From Ilumatobacteraceae bacterium (GTDB lineage Bacteria; Actinomycetota; Acidimicrobiia; Acidimicrobiales; Ilumatobacteraceae), in assembly GCA_023262325.1 (NCBI GenBank), contig JALRBS010000066.1, forward strand, positions 1 through 64,000: a stretch of DNA of 64,000 bases. Direction: 5' to 3'. This document shows, piece after piece, positions 33,576-42,734 of the stretch (its first letter is position 1; every line of letters starts with the position of its first letter). The notes under the pieces were generated by a model, which had not been told where the DNA came from, searched no databases, and worked only from the letters and a program-made list of their open reading frames with translations. The translations under genes were made by a program, and so were the position numbers.

Positions 33576-34984
33576 CGGTGACTCCGTTCAAGGGCCCGAC
33601 GCAGCGAATGACCGTCGGTCGGGATGACATCGACGCTACGAGGCAGTTCCTCGATACGCACACCGTCGAGAAAACGGCCGTCGTCCGAAAGGCAGACATC
33701 GGGAATGAGAATGCGTCGGTCGGCGTCAATCGTCATGAGTACGCGCGAAATGTCGGCTCCAGTCATCAGTCCGGTGACCGCAGTGTTGCCTCCGAAATAC
33801 TCGTTTGTCACTGGGGCGATCTCAACGTCAGGAAAACGATCATCAAGCAGAGGCGCGATGACACGAGCCCCGTATTCGCCCGTCAGGATGGTGATTCCGT
33901 TACGAGTCAGATGCGTTGGCTGCAACGTTACGGCGACAGGTGTTGCTCGTAACCCGGTGTAGGCAGCCGGGTTTGACGGTAGAGACTGGTCAGCGGCTGC
34001 AAAGAAGCCCCGCTGGGGTGATGTCGTTGTGGCAACGACGTTGTTGAACTCCGCACGAAAGGTTGCCGCCATTCCGATGCCATCCTCATGCATCTCGCAC
34101 TGTCCGTAACTCTCAATCGCAGGAAACTCCCGTCCAGCCATGAGGTAGTACTCGTCAGCGGCGTAGACCATCGGGTGCCCAACGAGTTGGGTGAATAGCC
34201 GCTGCCACTCTTCAACGGAGTCGACGATCGCTTCCGCTTCGGCGGTGGTGTGCGTACGCATCGCAGACTCGCCGTTGAACTTTGACACACCGAGCGGAAC
34301 GACTGCCACTGCGTCAAGGTCAGAAAATGCGTCGGCGATTCCGAGCATCGTGCGCTCGAAGACATCCCCATCGTTTACTCCTGGGCACACCACGATCTGC
34401 CCTCGCACGTTGATGCCCTCATCGAGCATTGCGCGAAGCCAACGAAGGCTCATCGCGCCCCTCGGATTTCGCAACATTCGCGAACGGTCGAGCGGATCGA
34501 TCGCGTGAATACTCACGTGCAACGGCGACAGTCGCTCATCGATCACACGTTCAAGATCTGCCTCGGTGAACCGGGTCAACGTTGTGAAGTTTCCGTAAAG
34601 AAAACTCAACCGGTAGTCGTCATCTTTGAGGTAGAGGCTCCGGCGCATGCCTTTGGGAAGTTGGTGTATGAAACAGAACTCGCAATGGTTGTCACATGTT
34701 CGAACACGATCGAAGACCGCGCTGTTTACTTCAATACCGATCGGTTCGCCCGCCTGTTTGTTTACCGTGACCTCAAATGTTGCTGCGTGACGTTCAATTT
34801 CGAGAGACGGCGACTCCACATCGGTTGCCCAATGCCATTCGATGAGGTCACGAGGGCGTAAGCCATCAATCGAGAGGACGCGATCGCCGGGTTGAAGCCC
34901 CGCTTGCGCAGCCGGAGACCCGTCGGCGACGGAGACGATGCGTGGAGGCTCGGCTCGAACGACGGTGGTCTCGGAAGAACTCAT
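33572..34984 (-). CDS. DUF512 radical-SAM-like protein with N-terminal PDZ domain
   Basis: A 470-residue protein. Residues 12-55 form a PDZ-like domain (GSPAAQAGLQPGDRVLSIDG). A radical-SAM-like core follows, with cysteines in VRTCDNHCEFCFIHQLPKGMRRSLYLKDDDYRLSFLYGNF, then SIHAIDPLDRSRMLRNPRGA and GQIVVCPGVNDG. This is the YtxC/DUF512 family, of unknown reaction and often encoded by der, as here. A TAGCCT box lies 9 nt before ATG 34984. It is divergent from ispH. Confidence 0.9.
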   Translation of the reverse strand: MSSSETTVVRAEPPRIVSVADGSPAAQAGLQPGDRVLSIDGLRPRDLIEWHWATDVESPSLEIERHAATFEVTVNKQAGEPIGIEVNSAVFDRVRTCDNHCEFCFIHQLPKGMRRSLYLKDDDYRLSFLYGNFTTLTRFTEADLERVIDERLSPLHVSIHAIDPLDRSRMLRNPRGAMSLRWLRAMLDEGINVRGQIVVCPGVNDGDVFERTMLGIADAFSDLDAVAVVPLGVSKFNGESAMRTHTTAEAEAIVDSVEEWQRLFTQLVGHPMVYAADEYYLMAGREFPAIESYGQCEMHEDGIGMAATFRAEFNNVVATTTSPQRGFFAAADQSLPSNPAAYTGLRATPVAVTLQPTHLTRNGITILTGEYGARVIAPLLDDRFPDVEIAPVTNEYFGGNTAVTGLMTGADISRVLMTIDADRRILIPDVCLSDDGRFLDGVRIEELPRSVDVIPTDGHSLRRALERSHR

Positions 34985-35032
34985 GACATAGCGAGGCTAG
35001 CGGTGTGATCCCCCGGCTAACCTGACGTCGTC

Positions 35033-36067
35033 ATGTCGGTCGAACGAGTGCTGCTTGCTGAACCTCGCGGCTTTTGCGCCGGCGTCGAAATGGCAATCAA
35101 GGCGCTTGCGTGGATGGTTCGGTCGTTTGAACCTCCGGTGTACTGCTACCACGAGATCGTTCACAACCAGATCGTTGTTGACCATTTCCGTGACCTTGGA
35201 GTTGTATTCGTTGACGACATTGCGCTCGTTCCAGAGGGTCGACCGATCATGCTCTCAGCGCATGGCTCTGCGCCAGAGGTCGTGGCCGCGGCGCGGTCAA
35301 AAGGTTCCTTTGTTGTCGATTCGGTCTGCCCCCTCGTCACGAAGGTGCACCACGAGGTGAAAGTGCGTGCCTCCAAGGGCTACCGAATTATCTACGTCGG
35401 TCATGAGGGCCACGAAGAAGCGGTCGGCACAATGGCGGTTGCACCCGATGCGATCGACCGAGTCGAGAACGTCGCAGAAGTCGATGCGCTGCCAGCACAC
35501 GACAACGCGGTCGCCCTGCTTGCACAGACGACGCTGTCGCACCGTGATTGGGAAGGTGTCGCCGTGCGCGTTCGCGAGCGTTTTCCGCAAGTATGGACAC
35601 CTGGTCGCAGTGACCTGTGCTTTGCAACGACCAACAGACAGACATCGCTTCTGGCGATTGCGCAACGGTGTGATGCAATCGTTGTGATCGGGTCATCGAA
35701 TTCCTCGAATACAACAGCGCTCGAGCGACTTGCGGTCCAGGCCGGATGCAAACGAGTGCTGCGAATAAACGCCGCTGAAGAACTTCCAGCTGATCTCAGC
35801 GGAACCGTTGGGGTCACCGCAGGTGCATCAGCACCCGAGCAACTTGTTGCAGCGGTCGTTGCCCAACTCGCGCCGGCACACGGCGTCGAGGTCGTGACCG
35901 TGACCGAAGAAGATGAATACTTCCCGCCACCTCGCAACATTCGAGAACTTCAAACAGGAATCGAAGTTGCCGTCACTACGTTGCTCGGTGGGTCATTACT
36001 TGCAAGCCCAGCGATGGAAGACCGTTCACTATCGGCGAGTGCCGTACTCGCAGCACTGGAGCAGTAG
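35033..36067 (+). CDS. ispH: 4-hydroxy-3-methylbut-2-enyl diphosphate reductase
   Basis: A 344-residue [4Fe-4S] enzyme, the last step of the MEP isoprenoid pathway. The cluster cysteines are C15 (PRGFCAGV), C99 (VDSVCPLVTK) and C196 (SDLCFATTNRQ). HEIVHN, SAHGSAP and VGHEGHEEAVGTM hold the substrate-binding histidines and glutamate, and IGSSNSSNTTALERLA the phosphate-binding Ser/Asn. TAACCT lies 9 nt before ATG 35033. It shows that the host makes isoprenoids by the MEP route. Confidence 0.97.
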   Translation: MSVERVLLAEPRGFCAGVEMAIKALAWMVRSFEPPVYCYHEIVHNQIVVDHFRDLGVVFVDDIALVPEGRPIMLSAHGSAPEVVAAARSKGSFVVDSVCPLVTKVHHEVKVRASKGYRIIYVGHEGHEEAVGTMAVAPDAIDRVENVAEVDALPAHDNAVALLAQTTLSHRDWEGVAVRVRERFPQVWTPGRSDLCFATTNRQTSLLAIAQRCDAIVVIGSSNSSNTTALERLAVQAGCKRVLRINAAEELPADLSGTVGVTAGASAPEQLVAAVVAQLAPAHGVEVVTVTEEDEYFPPPRNIRELQTGIEVAVTTLLGGSLLASPAMEDRSLSASAVLAALEQ

Positions 36068-36087
36068 GAAATACACAGGATGAGCCG

Positions 36088-36495
36088 ATGACCTCGATAA
36101 GCGACACCATTCGTCTCGCACTACACATCGGTGCGGCCTCGATCTGGCTCGGTGGGCAACTCGTGCTCGCATCGATCGTTCCAGCGGTTGCCCGTGAGAA
36201 CCGCGCTGTTCTCCCTGTAATTGCGAAGCAGTTTGCGCGAATCGCATGGCCAGCGTTCGCAGTGCTCGTGCTCACCGGCATGTGGTCGCTCATGACAATG
36301 GATATTTCGGCGACGGACGGCCGAACGCAAGTCGCGGTGTTCGTCAAGATCATTGTTGGAGTGATGAGCGGGGTTGCCGCCGCTGTTCACGCTGTTGGAA
36401 CAAGTCGCCTTGCGAAGGCGGTTGGCGGAGCGGTCGGGTTGCTCGCAGCGATGGTTGCGCTCGTTCTTGGCATCCTCATCCGTACAGGGGGTTGA
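36088..36495 (+). CDS. Small four-helix membrane protein (CopD-like)
   Basis: A 135-residue protein with about four transmembrane segments: LALHIGAASIWLGGQLVLASIVPAVA, IAWPAFAVLVLTGMWSLMTM, VAVFVKIIVGVMSGVAAAVHAVG and AVGLLAAMVALVLGILI. The HIGAASIWLGG and WPAFxxLVLTGxW pattern resembles the CopD/DUF2269 membrane family, which may bind heme or copper. It lies 20 bases after ispH in the same direction. Confidence 0.72.
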   Translation: MTSISDTIRLALHIGAASIWLGGQLVLASIVPAVARENRAVLPVIAKQFARIAWPAFAVLVLTGMWSLMTMDISATDGRTQVAVFVKIIVGVMSGVAAAVHAVGTSRLAKAVGGAVGLLAAMVALVLGILIRTGG

Positions 36496-36496
36496 G

Positions 36497-37075
36497 TTGG
36501 CGTTTCGGTGGCGAATGCTTGTGCTCGTCATTGCGATCGGTGCAGTTGCCGTTGCCTATGTGCGAACCCGACTGGAAAATGTTCCAGAGTCACCCGCCAC
36601 CGGTGACGCGGTACCGACTGAGGCACGATCGGTCACGACCACTCTCCCACCATTGCCCGCCTGGTGCGTGCCCGTGTTGCAACTCGCGGAGGATGCCAGT
36701 CTCACCGCTATTTCGACCGCGTATGCCGCGGCTGCCGCAGTCGCTCCAGAATCTGTCGCTACCGATCTTCAGGCAGTGGTCGACATGTTGAACGGCACCT
36801 ACGTTGAGCCAACTCTGCCACCGACAACGATCGGTGAAGCCCTTGCGACCTCGACATCGTCAACTGCGACCACAGGCGCTTCATCGACAAGCGTCGGCGA
36901 CATGGGTTCGACGGTGGACGTTGAGGCCGACACCATCGATGCCGAAGGTCGCGTTCCTGAGGACGATCCACGGCTACGAACCGCGGCCCGTATTGAAAGC
37001 GACTGTCGGAGAGTCGCGACCGAACAGGTTCCGTATGACACCGAACCTGACGTCGTCGTCGAGAGCACCCCCTGA
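36497..37075 (+). CDS. Membrane-anchored Thr/Ser-rich extracytoplasmic protein
   Basis: A 192-residue protein with an N-terminal signal anchor (FRWR then MLVLVIAIGAVAVAYV). The rest is outside the membrane: a helical patch (WCVPVLQLAEDASLTAISTAYAAAAAVAPESVATDLQAVVDMLNG) and a Thr/Ser/Ala low-complexity stretch. TTG 36497 directly follows the stop of the preceding gene and has AGGGGG 5-10 nt upstream. ATG 36515 is the alternative but would lose the basic residues ahead of the membrane span. Function unknown. Confidence 0.62.
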   Translation: MAFRWRMLVLVIAIGAVAVAYVRTRLENVPESPATGDAVPTEARSVTTTLPPLPAWCVPVLQLAEDASLTAISTAYAAAAAVAPESVATDLQAVVDMLNGTYVEPTLPPTTIGEALATSTSSTATTGASSTSVGDMGSTVDVEADTIDAEGRVPEDDPRLRTAARIESDCRRVATEQVPYDTEPDVVVESTP

Positions 37076-37105
37076 TTGCATTCGGCGGACGATCGTTCCG
37101 ACGAC

Positions 37106-37111
37106 TACGTT
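37106..37111 (+). promoter_or_regulatory. Putative -10 box TACGTT for the acyl-CoA ligase gene
   Basis: TACGTT ends 7 nt before ATG 37119, which decides against a frame extension that overlaps the preceding gene. Confidence 0.5.
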
Positions 37112-37118
37112 TCGAGAC

Positions 37119-38669
37119 ATGTTCCCGGGATCACACGTCGCGACACAGCCCAACAAACCTGCGCTCATCATGGCCGGCTCAGGTGAGACACAGACCTTTG
37201 CCCAACTTGATGCGGCAGCTAACCGACTGAGCCGAGTGCTGCGAGACGCCGGAGTGCAGCCAGGCGACCATGTTGCAATCTGCATGGAAAATCACCCGCG
37301 CTATCTCGAGGTGCTGTGGGGATGCCACTATGCCGGAGCGATCTACACGGCCGCCTCATCCCGGTTGACCTCTGAAGAACTTGCGTACATTCTCAACGAC
37401 TGTGGTGCAAAGGTGTTCATCACCTCGACCTATAAGGCAGACCAGGCCGCAGAGATTGTGGTCGAGACACCGAACGTCACGTTGCGCCTCATGATTGACG
37501 GCACCATCGACGGGCACGAGTCATACGAAGATGCCGTCGCTGGCGTGCCGAGCGAACCGCTCAGCGATCGAATCGCCGGTCGCGACATGCTCTACTCGTC
37601 AGGGACCACCGGTCGTCCGAAGGGTGTGTTCCCGTCACTGCCCGAAGTTCCGCTCACAGAATGGGCGGGCAGCGTCGAAGGACTTCAGCGGCTCCTTTTC
37701 GGCATGGATGAACACAGCCTCTACCTCTCCCCCGCTCCCATGTACCACGCAGCTCCACTTAGGTTCTGCCTCGCCGCACAATCGATCGGCGCAACCGTCG
37801 TGCTCATGGAACACTTTGACGCTGAGGATTATCTGCGATTTGTTGATGCGTACAAGATCACGAACACCCAGCTCGTTCCCACGATGTTTGTTCGGATGCT
37901 GAAACTCACCGAGGAGACCCGATCGAAATACGACGTCAGTTCGCTGAAAGCCGCCGTTCACGCGGCAGCACCGTGCCCGGTGACGGTGAAGCAGCAGATG
38001 ATCGAATGGTGGGGACCCGTCATTCACGAGTACTACGCAGGAACCGAAGGAAACGGTTTCGTCTACTGCAACAGCGAAGGTTGGCTTGCACATCCGGGCA
38101 CCGTGGGTTCGCCCCTGAACTGCATCGTGCATATCGTCGATGAGGAAGGTGAGGAAGTGCCTCAGGGTGAATCGGGCACGATCTACTTCGAGGCCGGCGG
38201 CACCTTCGAATATCACAACGACCCCGAGAAGACGAAGAGCTCACGGCACCCGAAAGGCTGGAGCACGCTCGGCGACGTCGGTTATCTCGACGCCGACGGC
38301 TTCTTGTACCTCACTGACCGTAAGGCGTACATGATTATCACCGGTGGCGTGAACGTGTATCCGCAAGAAAGTGAAAATCTACTGGTGACGCACCCATCGG
38401 TCATCGACGTTGCAGTATTCGGCGTGCCCAATGATGATTTTGGTGAAGAGGTGAAAGCGGTCGTGCAGCCGGTTGCCATGCCAGCAACCGTCGAAGAAGC
38501 CGGAGAACTCGAACGCGAACTCATTCGGTTCTGTCGGGAACATCTTGCCGATGTGAAGTGCCCTCGTTCGGTCGACTTCAGAGAGGAACTGCCGCGGCAC
38601 CCGACCGGCAAGCTGTACAAGCGGTTGTTGAAAGACGAATACTGGGCGGCTGCTGGTCGAAACATTTAG
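37119..38669 (+). CDS. Acyl-CoA synthetase (AMP-binding, fatty-acid-CoA ligase type)
   Basis: A 516-residue adenylate-forming enzyme. The P-loop is MLYSSGTTGRPKGVFPSL (about 156-173), the aromatic/Glu motif is YYAGTEGNGFVY, the ATP-binding aspartate is in STLGDVGYLDADGFLYLTDR and the hinge in MIITGGVNVYPQESENLL. The catalytic C-terminal lysine is in HPTGKLYKRLL. It activates a carboxylic acid to acyl-CoA; similarity is to FadD-type proteins of actinobacteria. It overlaps the GDPD gene closely and is probably co-transcribed with it. Confidence 0.92.
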   Translation: MFPGSHVATQPNKPALIMAGSGETQTFAQLDAAANRLSRVLRDAGVQPGDHVAICMENHPRYLEVLWGCHYAGAIYTAASSRLTSEELAYILNDCGAKVFITSTYKADQAAEIVVETPNVTLRLMIDGTIDGHESYEDAVAGVPSEPLSDRIAGRDMLYSSGTTGRPKGVFPSLPEVPLTEWAGSVEGLQRLLFGMDEHSLYLSPAPMYHAAPLRFCLAAQSIGATVVLMEHFDAEDYLRFVDAYKITNTQLVPTMFVRMLKLTEETRSKYDVSSLKAAVHAAAPCPVTVKQQMIEWWGPVIHEYYAGTEGNGFVYCNSEGWLAHPGTVGSPLNCIVHIVDEEGEEVPQGESGTIYFEAGGTFEYHNDPEKTKSSRHPKGWSTLGDVGYLDADGFLYLTDRKAYMIITGGVNVYPQESENLLVTHPSVIDVAVFGVPNDDFGEEVKAVVQPVAMPATVEEAGELERELIRFCREHLADVKCPRSVDFREELPRHPTGKLYKRLLKDEYWAAAGRNI

Positions 38670-38674
38670 TGGCC

Positions 38675-39427
38675 ATGCGACCCGAAGCGCGTCACCCGTT
38701 CATGGAGTGGGATGGTCTGCTTGCGTTCGCGCATCGCGGCGGGCTCAGTGAAGCCCCGGAAAATACGTTGCCAGCGTTCGCTCATGCGGTCGACCTCGGG
38801 TATACGTATCTCGAGACTGACGTCCACCTCACATCCGATGGAGTCTTGGTTGCGTTCCATGACGAGGACCTCGAACGGACCTGTGGTCGTCCAGGAAAAA
38901 TTGCGGATCTCACTTGGGCTGAAGTTTCCGAGGCCCGTGTTGACGGGAAGGAACCGATTCCGCGATTCGACGAGTTACTCGAGTCCTTTCCGCACGCGAA
39001 GATCAACGTCGACTGCAAGGCCGACGAGACGGTAGACCCACTCATGGATCTTTTGAAATCGATGAATGTGCTCCCTCGAATCTGCGTCGGCAGTTTCAGT
39101 GACCGACGGCTTCGGCGGGTTCGCCGGCGACTTGGTGACGCAGTATGCACGAGCCTGGGTCCAGTGGAGACCACGCGGCTGCGCACTGGCGCTCGAACCC
39201 CAGCCGCCGCGCACGCAGCGCAAGTTCCTACCACCGCTGGTCCCTTGACCATTGTGAGCGAGAAATTTGTCGAGCGCGCACACCGTCGTGGGCTTCAGGT
39301 GCACGTGTGGACGATTGACGATGCCGCCGAAATGGAGCGACTCATCGACCTCGAGGTAGATGGCATCATGACCGATCAACCAGAAGTCTTGAAATCAGTG
39401 CTCGTCGCCAGAGGTCTCTGGGTTTAG
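38675..39427 (+). CDS. Glycerophosphodiester phosphodiesterase
   Basis: A 250-residue GDPD TIM barrel. FAHRGGLSEAPENTLPAFAHAVDLGYTYLETDVHLTSDGVLVAFHDEDLERT holds both catalytic histidines (HRGG and FHDE) and the metal-binding glutamates. KINVDCKADE gives the third acidic residue and VHVWTIDDAAEMERLIDLEVDGIMTDQPEVL the barrel end. It cleaves glycerophosphodiesters to glycerol-3-phosphate and an alcohol, probably in the cytoplasm. A GTG at 38669 that overlaps the previous stop codon is an alternative start. Confidence 0.92.
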   Translation: MRPEARHPFMEWDGLLAFAHRGGLSEAPENTLPAFAHAVDLGYTYLETDVHLTSDGVLVAFHDEDLERTCGRPGKIADLTWAEVSEARVDGKEPIPRFDELLESFPHAKINVDCKADETVDPLMDLLKSMNVLPRICVGSFSDRRLRRVRRRLGDAVCTSLGPVETTRLRTGARTPAAAHAAQVPTTAGPLTIVSEKFVERAHRRGLQVHVWTIDDAAEMERLIDLEVDGIMTDQPEVLKSVLVARGLWV

Positions 39428-39462
39428 CAACCCCGCCGGCGTAGGCCGTCGAAGCACCCGGA

Positions 39463-40425
39463 CTAGGAAAAGAGCTCGCCTACTCGATTGACGTACTCGT
39501 GCGGTTCGTCCATCTCGAAAATAGGAAGCATGAATTCGTCAAAATTGTGCCGGTCAATGAGCTTCTTCAGCTGTAGGCGACACTGGTCAGCATCGCCATG
39601 AAGGATGAATGGGTAGATCCACTCATCGCGTAACAATGTCGCTGCCGCTTGCAGACCATCCGCCATCGCTTCTCTGATGTCGGCAATGTTGCGAGCGGTC
39701 ATGCCGAGCGCATGTTGCACGGCGGGCGGAGAATCGACAAGCCGGTAGGTCATATGGGGACGAACCGCCGCAAAGTCGGCTTCGTTCATCACGATTGATG
39801 TCGAATATGACAGCAGCACCGGCGTGCTTCGATGTTGCGCAGCATGTCGAACGGTGTCAACGCTTGTGTGCAGCGTTTGCTCGTGTAAAAAGTCGAGAAT
39901 CACGCCATCAGCCTCGCGGGCGCCGAGCGCCAGCACATTTGGTCCTCTCCCGGCGACCCAAATTGGGATTGTGCGACGCCCGCCGGGAAGATGCGCGTCG
40001 CGAAGTGAGACCGTTTCACCGGCATAGGAGACCGTGTTACCAGACCAAAGACCGCGCGAAACGTTGATGAGATCAGCGATGGCAGCAAGCGGCCGATGCC
40101 TCTGCAAGCCCATTGCGTCCAGAGTGAGCGAACCGCCGGCTCCATAGCCGGCGACGGCTCGACCGTCACTGAGGTCATGGAGCGACGCAAGCGCGGATGC
40201 GGTTTGGGCAGGATGTCGCGTATACGGGTTGGTGATACCAGGTCCGATGCGAACCGTTGCGGTGCGGGTGGCGATCGCTGATGCGACAACGTGTACATCG
40301 TGGGTGATGAGACCTTCGTCGTACAACCTGATGCAGTCGACACCAGCGCTTTCAGCTGCGACAGCGAGCGCAACGACGTCTGAAAGCGTCCCATCTGGGA
40401 TGAGGTTGATCGCAAAGGTTGCCAT
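39463..40425 (-). CDS. LLM-class flavin/F420-dependent oxidoreductase, last gene of Mo-hydroxylase operon
   Basis: A 320-residue luciferase-like TIM barrel, similar to methylenetetrahydromethanopterin-reductase-like proteins: FAINLIPDGTLSDVVALAVAAESAGVDCIRLYDEG, VRIGPGITNPYTRHPAQTASALASLHDLSDGRAVAGYGAGG and TIPIWVAGRGPNVLALGAREADGVILDF. The substrate is unknown. ATG 40425 shares a base with the TGA of yqeC (TGATG), a translational-coupling layout. A GTG at 40428 is possible. Its presence in an XdhD operon is unusual. Confidence 0.85.
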   Translation of the reverse strand: MATFAINLIPDGTLSDVVALAVAAESAGVDCIRLYDEGLITHDVHVVASAIATRTATVRIGPGITNPYTRHPAQTASALASLHDLSDGRAVAGYGAGGSLTLDAMGLQRHRPLAAIADLINVSRGLWSGNTVSYAGETVSLRDAHLPGGRRTIPIWVAGRGPNVLALGAREADGVILDFLHEQTLHTSVDTVRHAAQHRSTPVLLSYSTSIVMNEADFAAVRPHMTYRLVDSPPAVQHALGMTARNIADIREAMADGLQAAATLLRDEWIYPFILHGDADQCRLQLKKLIDRHNFDEFMLPIFEMDEPHEYVNRVGELFS

Positions 40426-41168
40426 CACACGCGAGGGTAGTCAGGTAACTCGAAGTCGATCGCCGCAACCTCAACATTGTGTGCGAGCAGGTCGTAGAGC
40501 GATGCTGCGAGATCGTGCGTGACCGGGTCGCGATCGACTGTCGGGACCTTGGTGATGACGACGATGTGACGTGCACCTTCAGGGAGCGACTTTGCTGACC
40601 CTCTCGAATCAAGCAGCACGGTTGCCGCTCGCTCAGGTGTGAGCCGCTCGTACGGAGAACATTTCGCGAGCGCCGCAACGCGAAGCGGTCGTTGGCATTG
40701 ATCGGCAATTACACGCCCGATCGCGTCGGCTCCGATGAGCGACATCAGCACGGTGGTGGTCGCCGGGATGACCGGCTCAAGGGGTCCGGGAGCCTTAAAC
40801 GGCCGATGACGGGCGCCGTCTGCTTCGACAACAATTGAGTCGCAGAGTTCAGCATCGGTGAACCAGCGGTCGCAGCGTTCGGATGCCACTCCAATCGACT
40901 TGCCGTCTCGTACCGCCGACCTGACGAAGATTGACTGACGACGGGTGGCTTCGCGAACCTCGTCATCAGTCGGGTTCGTCAGTACCTCGAGGTTCCCTGT
41001 TTGCCGTCCGCCCATTTTTGTTGTTGTCGTGGCAATGATTCGACCGGTGAGTTGCGAGGAAAGCGAGAACAGCGTCGTCGACTTGCCTCCCCCACCCACC
41101 AGCGCGATGTGCTGTCGACCGTCGAGATGGAGGTGGCGCACGAGGTGACGACTTGGAATCGAAATCAA
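40425..41168 (-). CDS. yqeC: YqeC-type selenium-dependent hydroxylase accessory protein
   Basis: A 247-residue protein with a P-loop-like GGGGKSTTLFSLS (about 26-38), TTTTKMG and the diagnostic VVEADGARHRPFKAPGPLEPVIP (about 118-140), then IGADAIGRVI. YqeC marks selenium-dependent molybdenum hydroxylase systems, where it is thought to help selenium insertion at the Mo site. TTG 41168 overlaps the yqeB stop by four bases (TTGA). It lies between yqeB and the LLM gene. Confidence 0.85.
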   Translation of the reverse strand: MISIPSRHLVRHLHLDGRQHIALVGGGGKSTTLFSLSSQLTGRIIATTTTKMGGRQTGNLEVLTNPTDDEVREATRRQSIFVRSAVRDGKSIGVASERCDRWFTDAELCDSIVVEADGARHRPFKAPGPLEPVIPATTTVLMSLIGADAIGRVIADQCQRPLRVAALAKCSPYERLTPERAATVLLDSRGSAKSLPEGARHIVVITKVPTVDRDPVTHDLAASLYDLLAHNVEVAAIDFELPDYPRV

Positions 41169-41986
41169 GATGCCGCCAGCAGCCGTTGCACTGCCTCGAC
41201 GACTCCGCCGCCGATTGCGAGTGCCTTGTCGGAGATCTCAAAACATGCGTCAGTGTCATCGCGTGGGTCTACGTCGGCGATCTTGAGTCCATCATGCACC
41301 GGCGTACCAGGCGCCACGAGGCCACGAATGACGCCGTCAAACGGTGCGTTCACCGATACCTCAGATACACCTGTGATGTTTCCAATGATGTCTCCGGCGC
41401 GCACGTGGTCGGCAATGTTGGCGTGCCATGCGATGATGCCGTCCGTTGAGGCACGGATCACACGCTCCGACGACTGTCCATGAATGGCACCCGGCACCCC
41501 GGTATTCGGGGCAGCGGCGCCGGTGAAGATCGCACGTCCAAGTCGATGTCCGCGCTGAGTCTCGATAACCGCGTGACAGTGCTCTCCAACGACATAGCCA
41601 GGTCCAAGACCAATGACGACCGCCGCATCGTCAATGCGGCAGTCGAGAGGTCGCTTCGCCATTCGAGCGTCGACGACAACATCTGCCGTATTAGGAATCG
41701 GAATGTCGTTCAGACTGGGAGCCACGACCACCGGAATGTGACCCGATGTGAACGCGGCCACCACGTCGTCGTCGCTTTCGGCTCGAACTGCGCGTAATCC
41801 TTCGATGGTGATCGAACCGTCAGCGATTGCTGATGAAACTGCAACCGTTCGTCGAATCGTGAGCGGATGCGAGAGTTCGGTCACGAGCACCCGGTATCCG
41901 CATGCCTGCAGCCGCCAGACGACACCAGTGGCAAGATCACCGCCACCTCGAACGACACAAAGTGTGTCGTTAGCGCTGTTGCTCAC
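41165..41986 (-). CDS. yqeB: YqeB/EF2563-type selenium-dependent molybdenum hydroxylase system protein
   Basis: A 273-residue protein. The nucleotide-binding start LCVVRGGGDLATGVVWRLQACGYRVLVTELSHPLTIRRTVAV is characteristic, followed by VVDARMAKRPLDCRIDDAAVVIGLGPGYVVGEHCHAVIETQRGHRLGR and TGVSEVSVNAPFDGVIRGL. YqeB co-occurs with SelD and YqeC in genomes carrying selenium-dependent hydroxylases. GTG 41986 is preferred: it leaves a 17-base overlap with xdhC, while a frame extension to 42052 would overlap further. No selD or selA is in this window. Confidence 0.86.
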   Translation of the reverse strand: MSNSANDTLCVVRGGGDLATGVVWRLQACGYRVLVTELSHPLTIRRTVAVSSAIADGSITIEGLRAVRAESDDDVVAAFTSGHIPVVVAPSLNDIPIPNTADVVVDARMAKRPLDCRIDDAAVVIGLGPGYVVGEHCHAVIETQRGHRLGRAIFTGAAAPNTGVPGAIHGQSSERVIRASTDGIIAWHANIADHVRAGDIIGNITGVSEVSVNAPFDGVIRGLVAPGTPVHDGLKIADVDPRDDTDACFEISDKALAIGGGVVEAVQRLLAAS

Positions 41987-42734
41987 GCACGACCTCCGCG
42001 AGAATGCTGATCGCAATTTCTTCGGGAGTTTCGGCACCAATCTCAAGCCCAATTGGCGTTGAAATCCGTTCGAGTGCCGCCTCGGTTACGCCCTTCGCAA
42101 TCAGCAGGTCGCGTGTCGTCGACCACCGGCGGCCGCTACCCATCACGCCGATGTATCTTGCGGACGTCGCGAGCACCGTTGGAAGAAGTTCGACATCAAC
42201 ACTGACGTTGCGAGTCACGATGACGATCGCGCTGCGCTCATCAATCGTTGACGCAAGTGCTTCGTTCAGATCAGCGGAATGTCCTGTCGCACCGTCAGGA
42301 AGATCTGTGGTGAGTCCATCTCGGTCATCCCACACGTGAGCGGCCCATCCTGACCATGTGGCAAGTTCAGCGACCGCCCGACCCACGTGGCCTGCGCCAA
42401 TGATGAACAGTGTTGGTGACGCCATATACGGCTCAACGTAGACGTCAACTTCGCCTCCGCACACACCGGGGTCGCCGGACGCTGGGTCAATGAGCCGGTA
42501 ATTGACGAGACGTGGCACACCATCGCGCATGCACTCAAGGGCCGCACGAACGACTCGTGCCTCCATCTCTCCCCCTCCGACCGACCCGTTCGTTGACCCA
42601 TCTGCACGAATTACCATCGACGCTCCGGTTCGACGTGGAACCGATCTATCCGTGCGCACGACAGTCGCAAGGGCTGCACGTCGACCTGCACGACCCTCGT
42701 CAACGATGAACTCGAGGTGCTCTAGTTGGCCCAT
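41970..42734 (-). CDS. XdhC-family Mo-cofactor insertion factor
   Basis: A 254-residue protein of the XdhC/CoxI family. The N-terminal part has AALATVVRTDRSVPRRTGASMVIRADG and GSVGGGEMEARVVRAAL. The C-terminal Rossmann part has FIIGAGHVGRAVAELATWSGW, VVDDRD-like VWDDRDG and MGSGRRWSTTRDLL. XdhC binds sulfurated Mo cofactor and delivers it to the apoenzyme. It overlaps ssnA by 13 bases and yqeB by 17. Confidence 0.9.
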   Translation of the reverse strand: MGQLEHLEFIVDEGRAGRRAALATVVRTDRSVPRRTGASMVIRADGSTNGSVGGGEMEARVVRAALECMRDGVPRLVNYRLIDPASGDPGVCGGEVDVYVEPYMASPTLFIIGAGHVGRAVAELATWSGWAAHVWDDRDGLTTDLPDGATGHSADLNEALASTIDERSAIVIVTRNVSVDVELLPTVLATSARYIGVMGSGRRWSTTRDLLIAKGVTEAALERISTPIGLEIGAETPEEIAISILAEVVREQQR

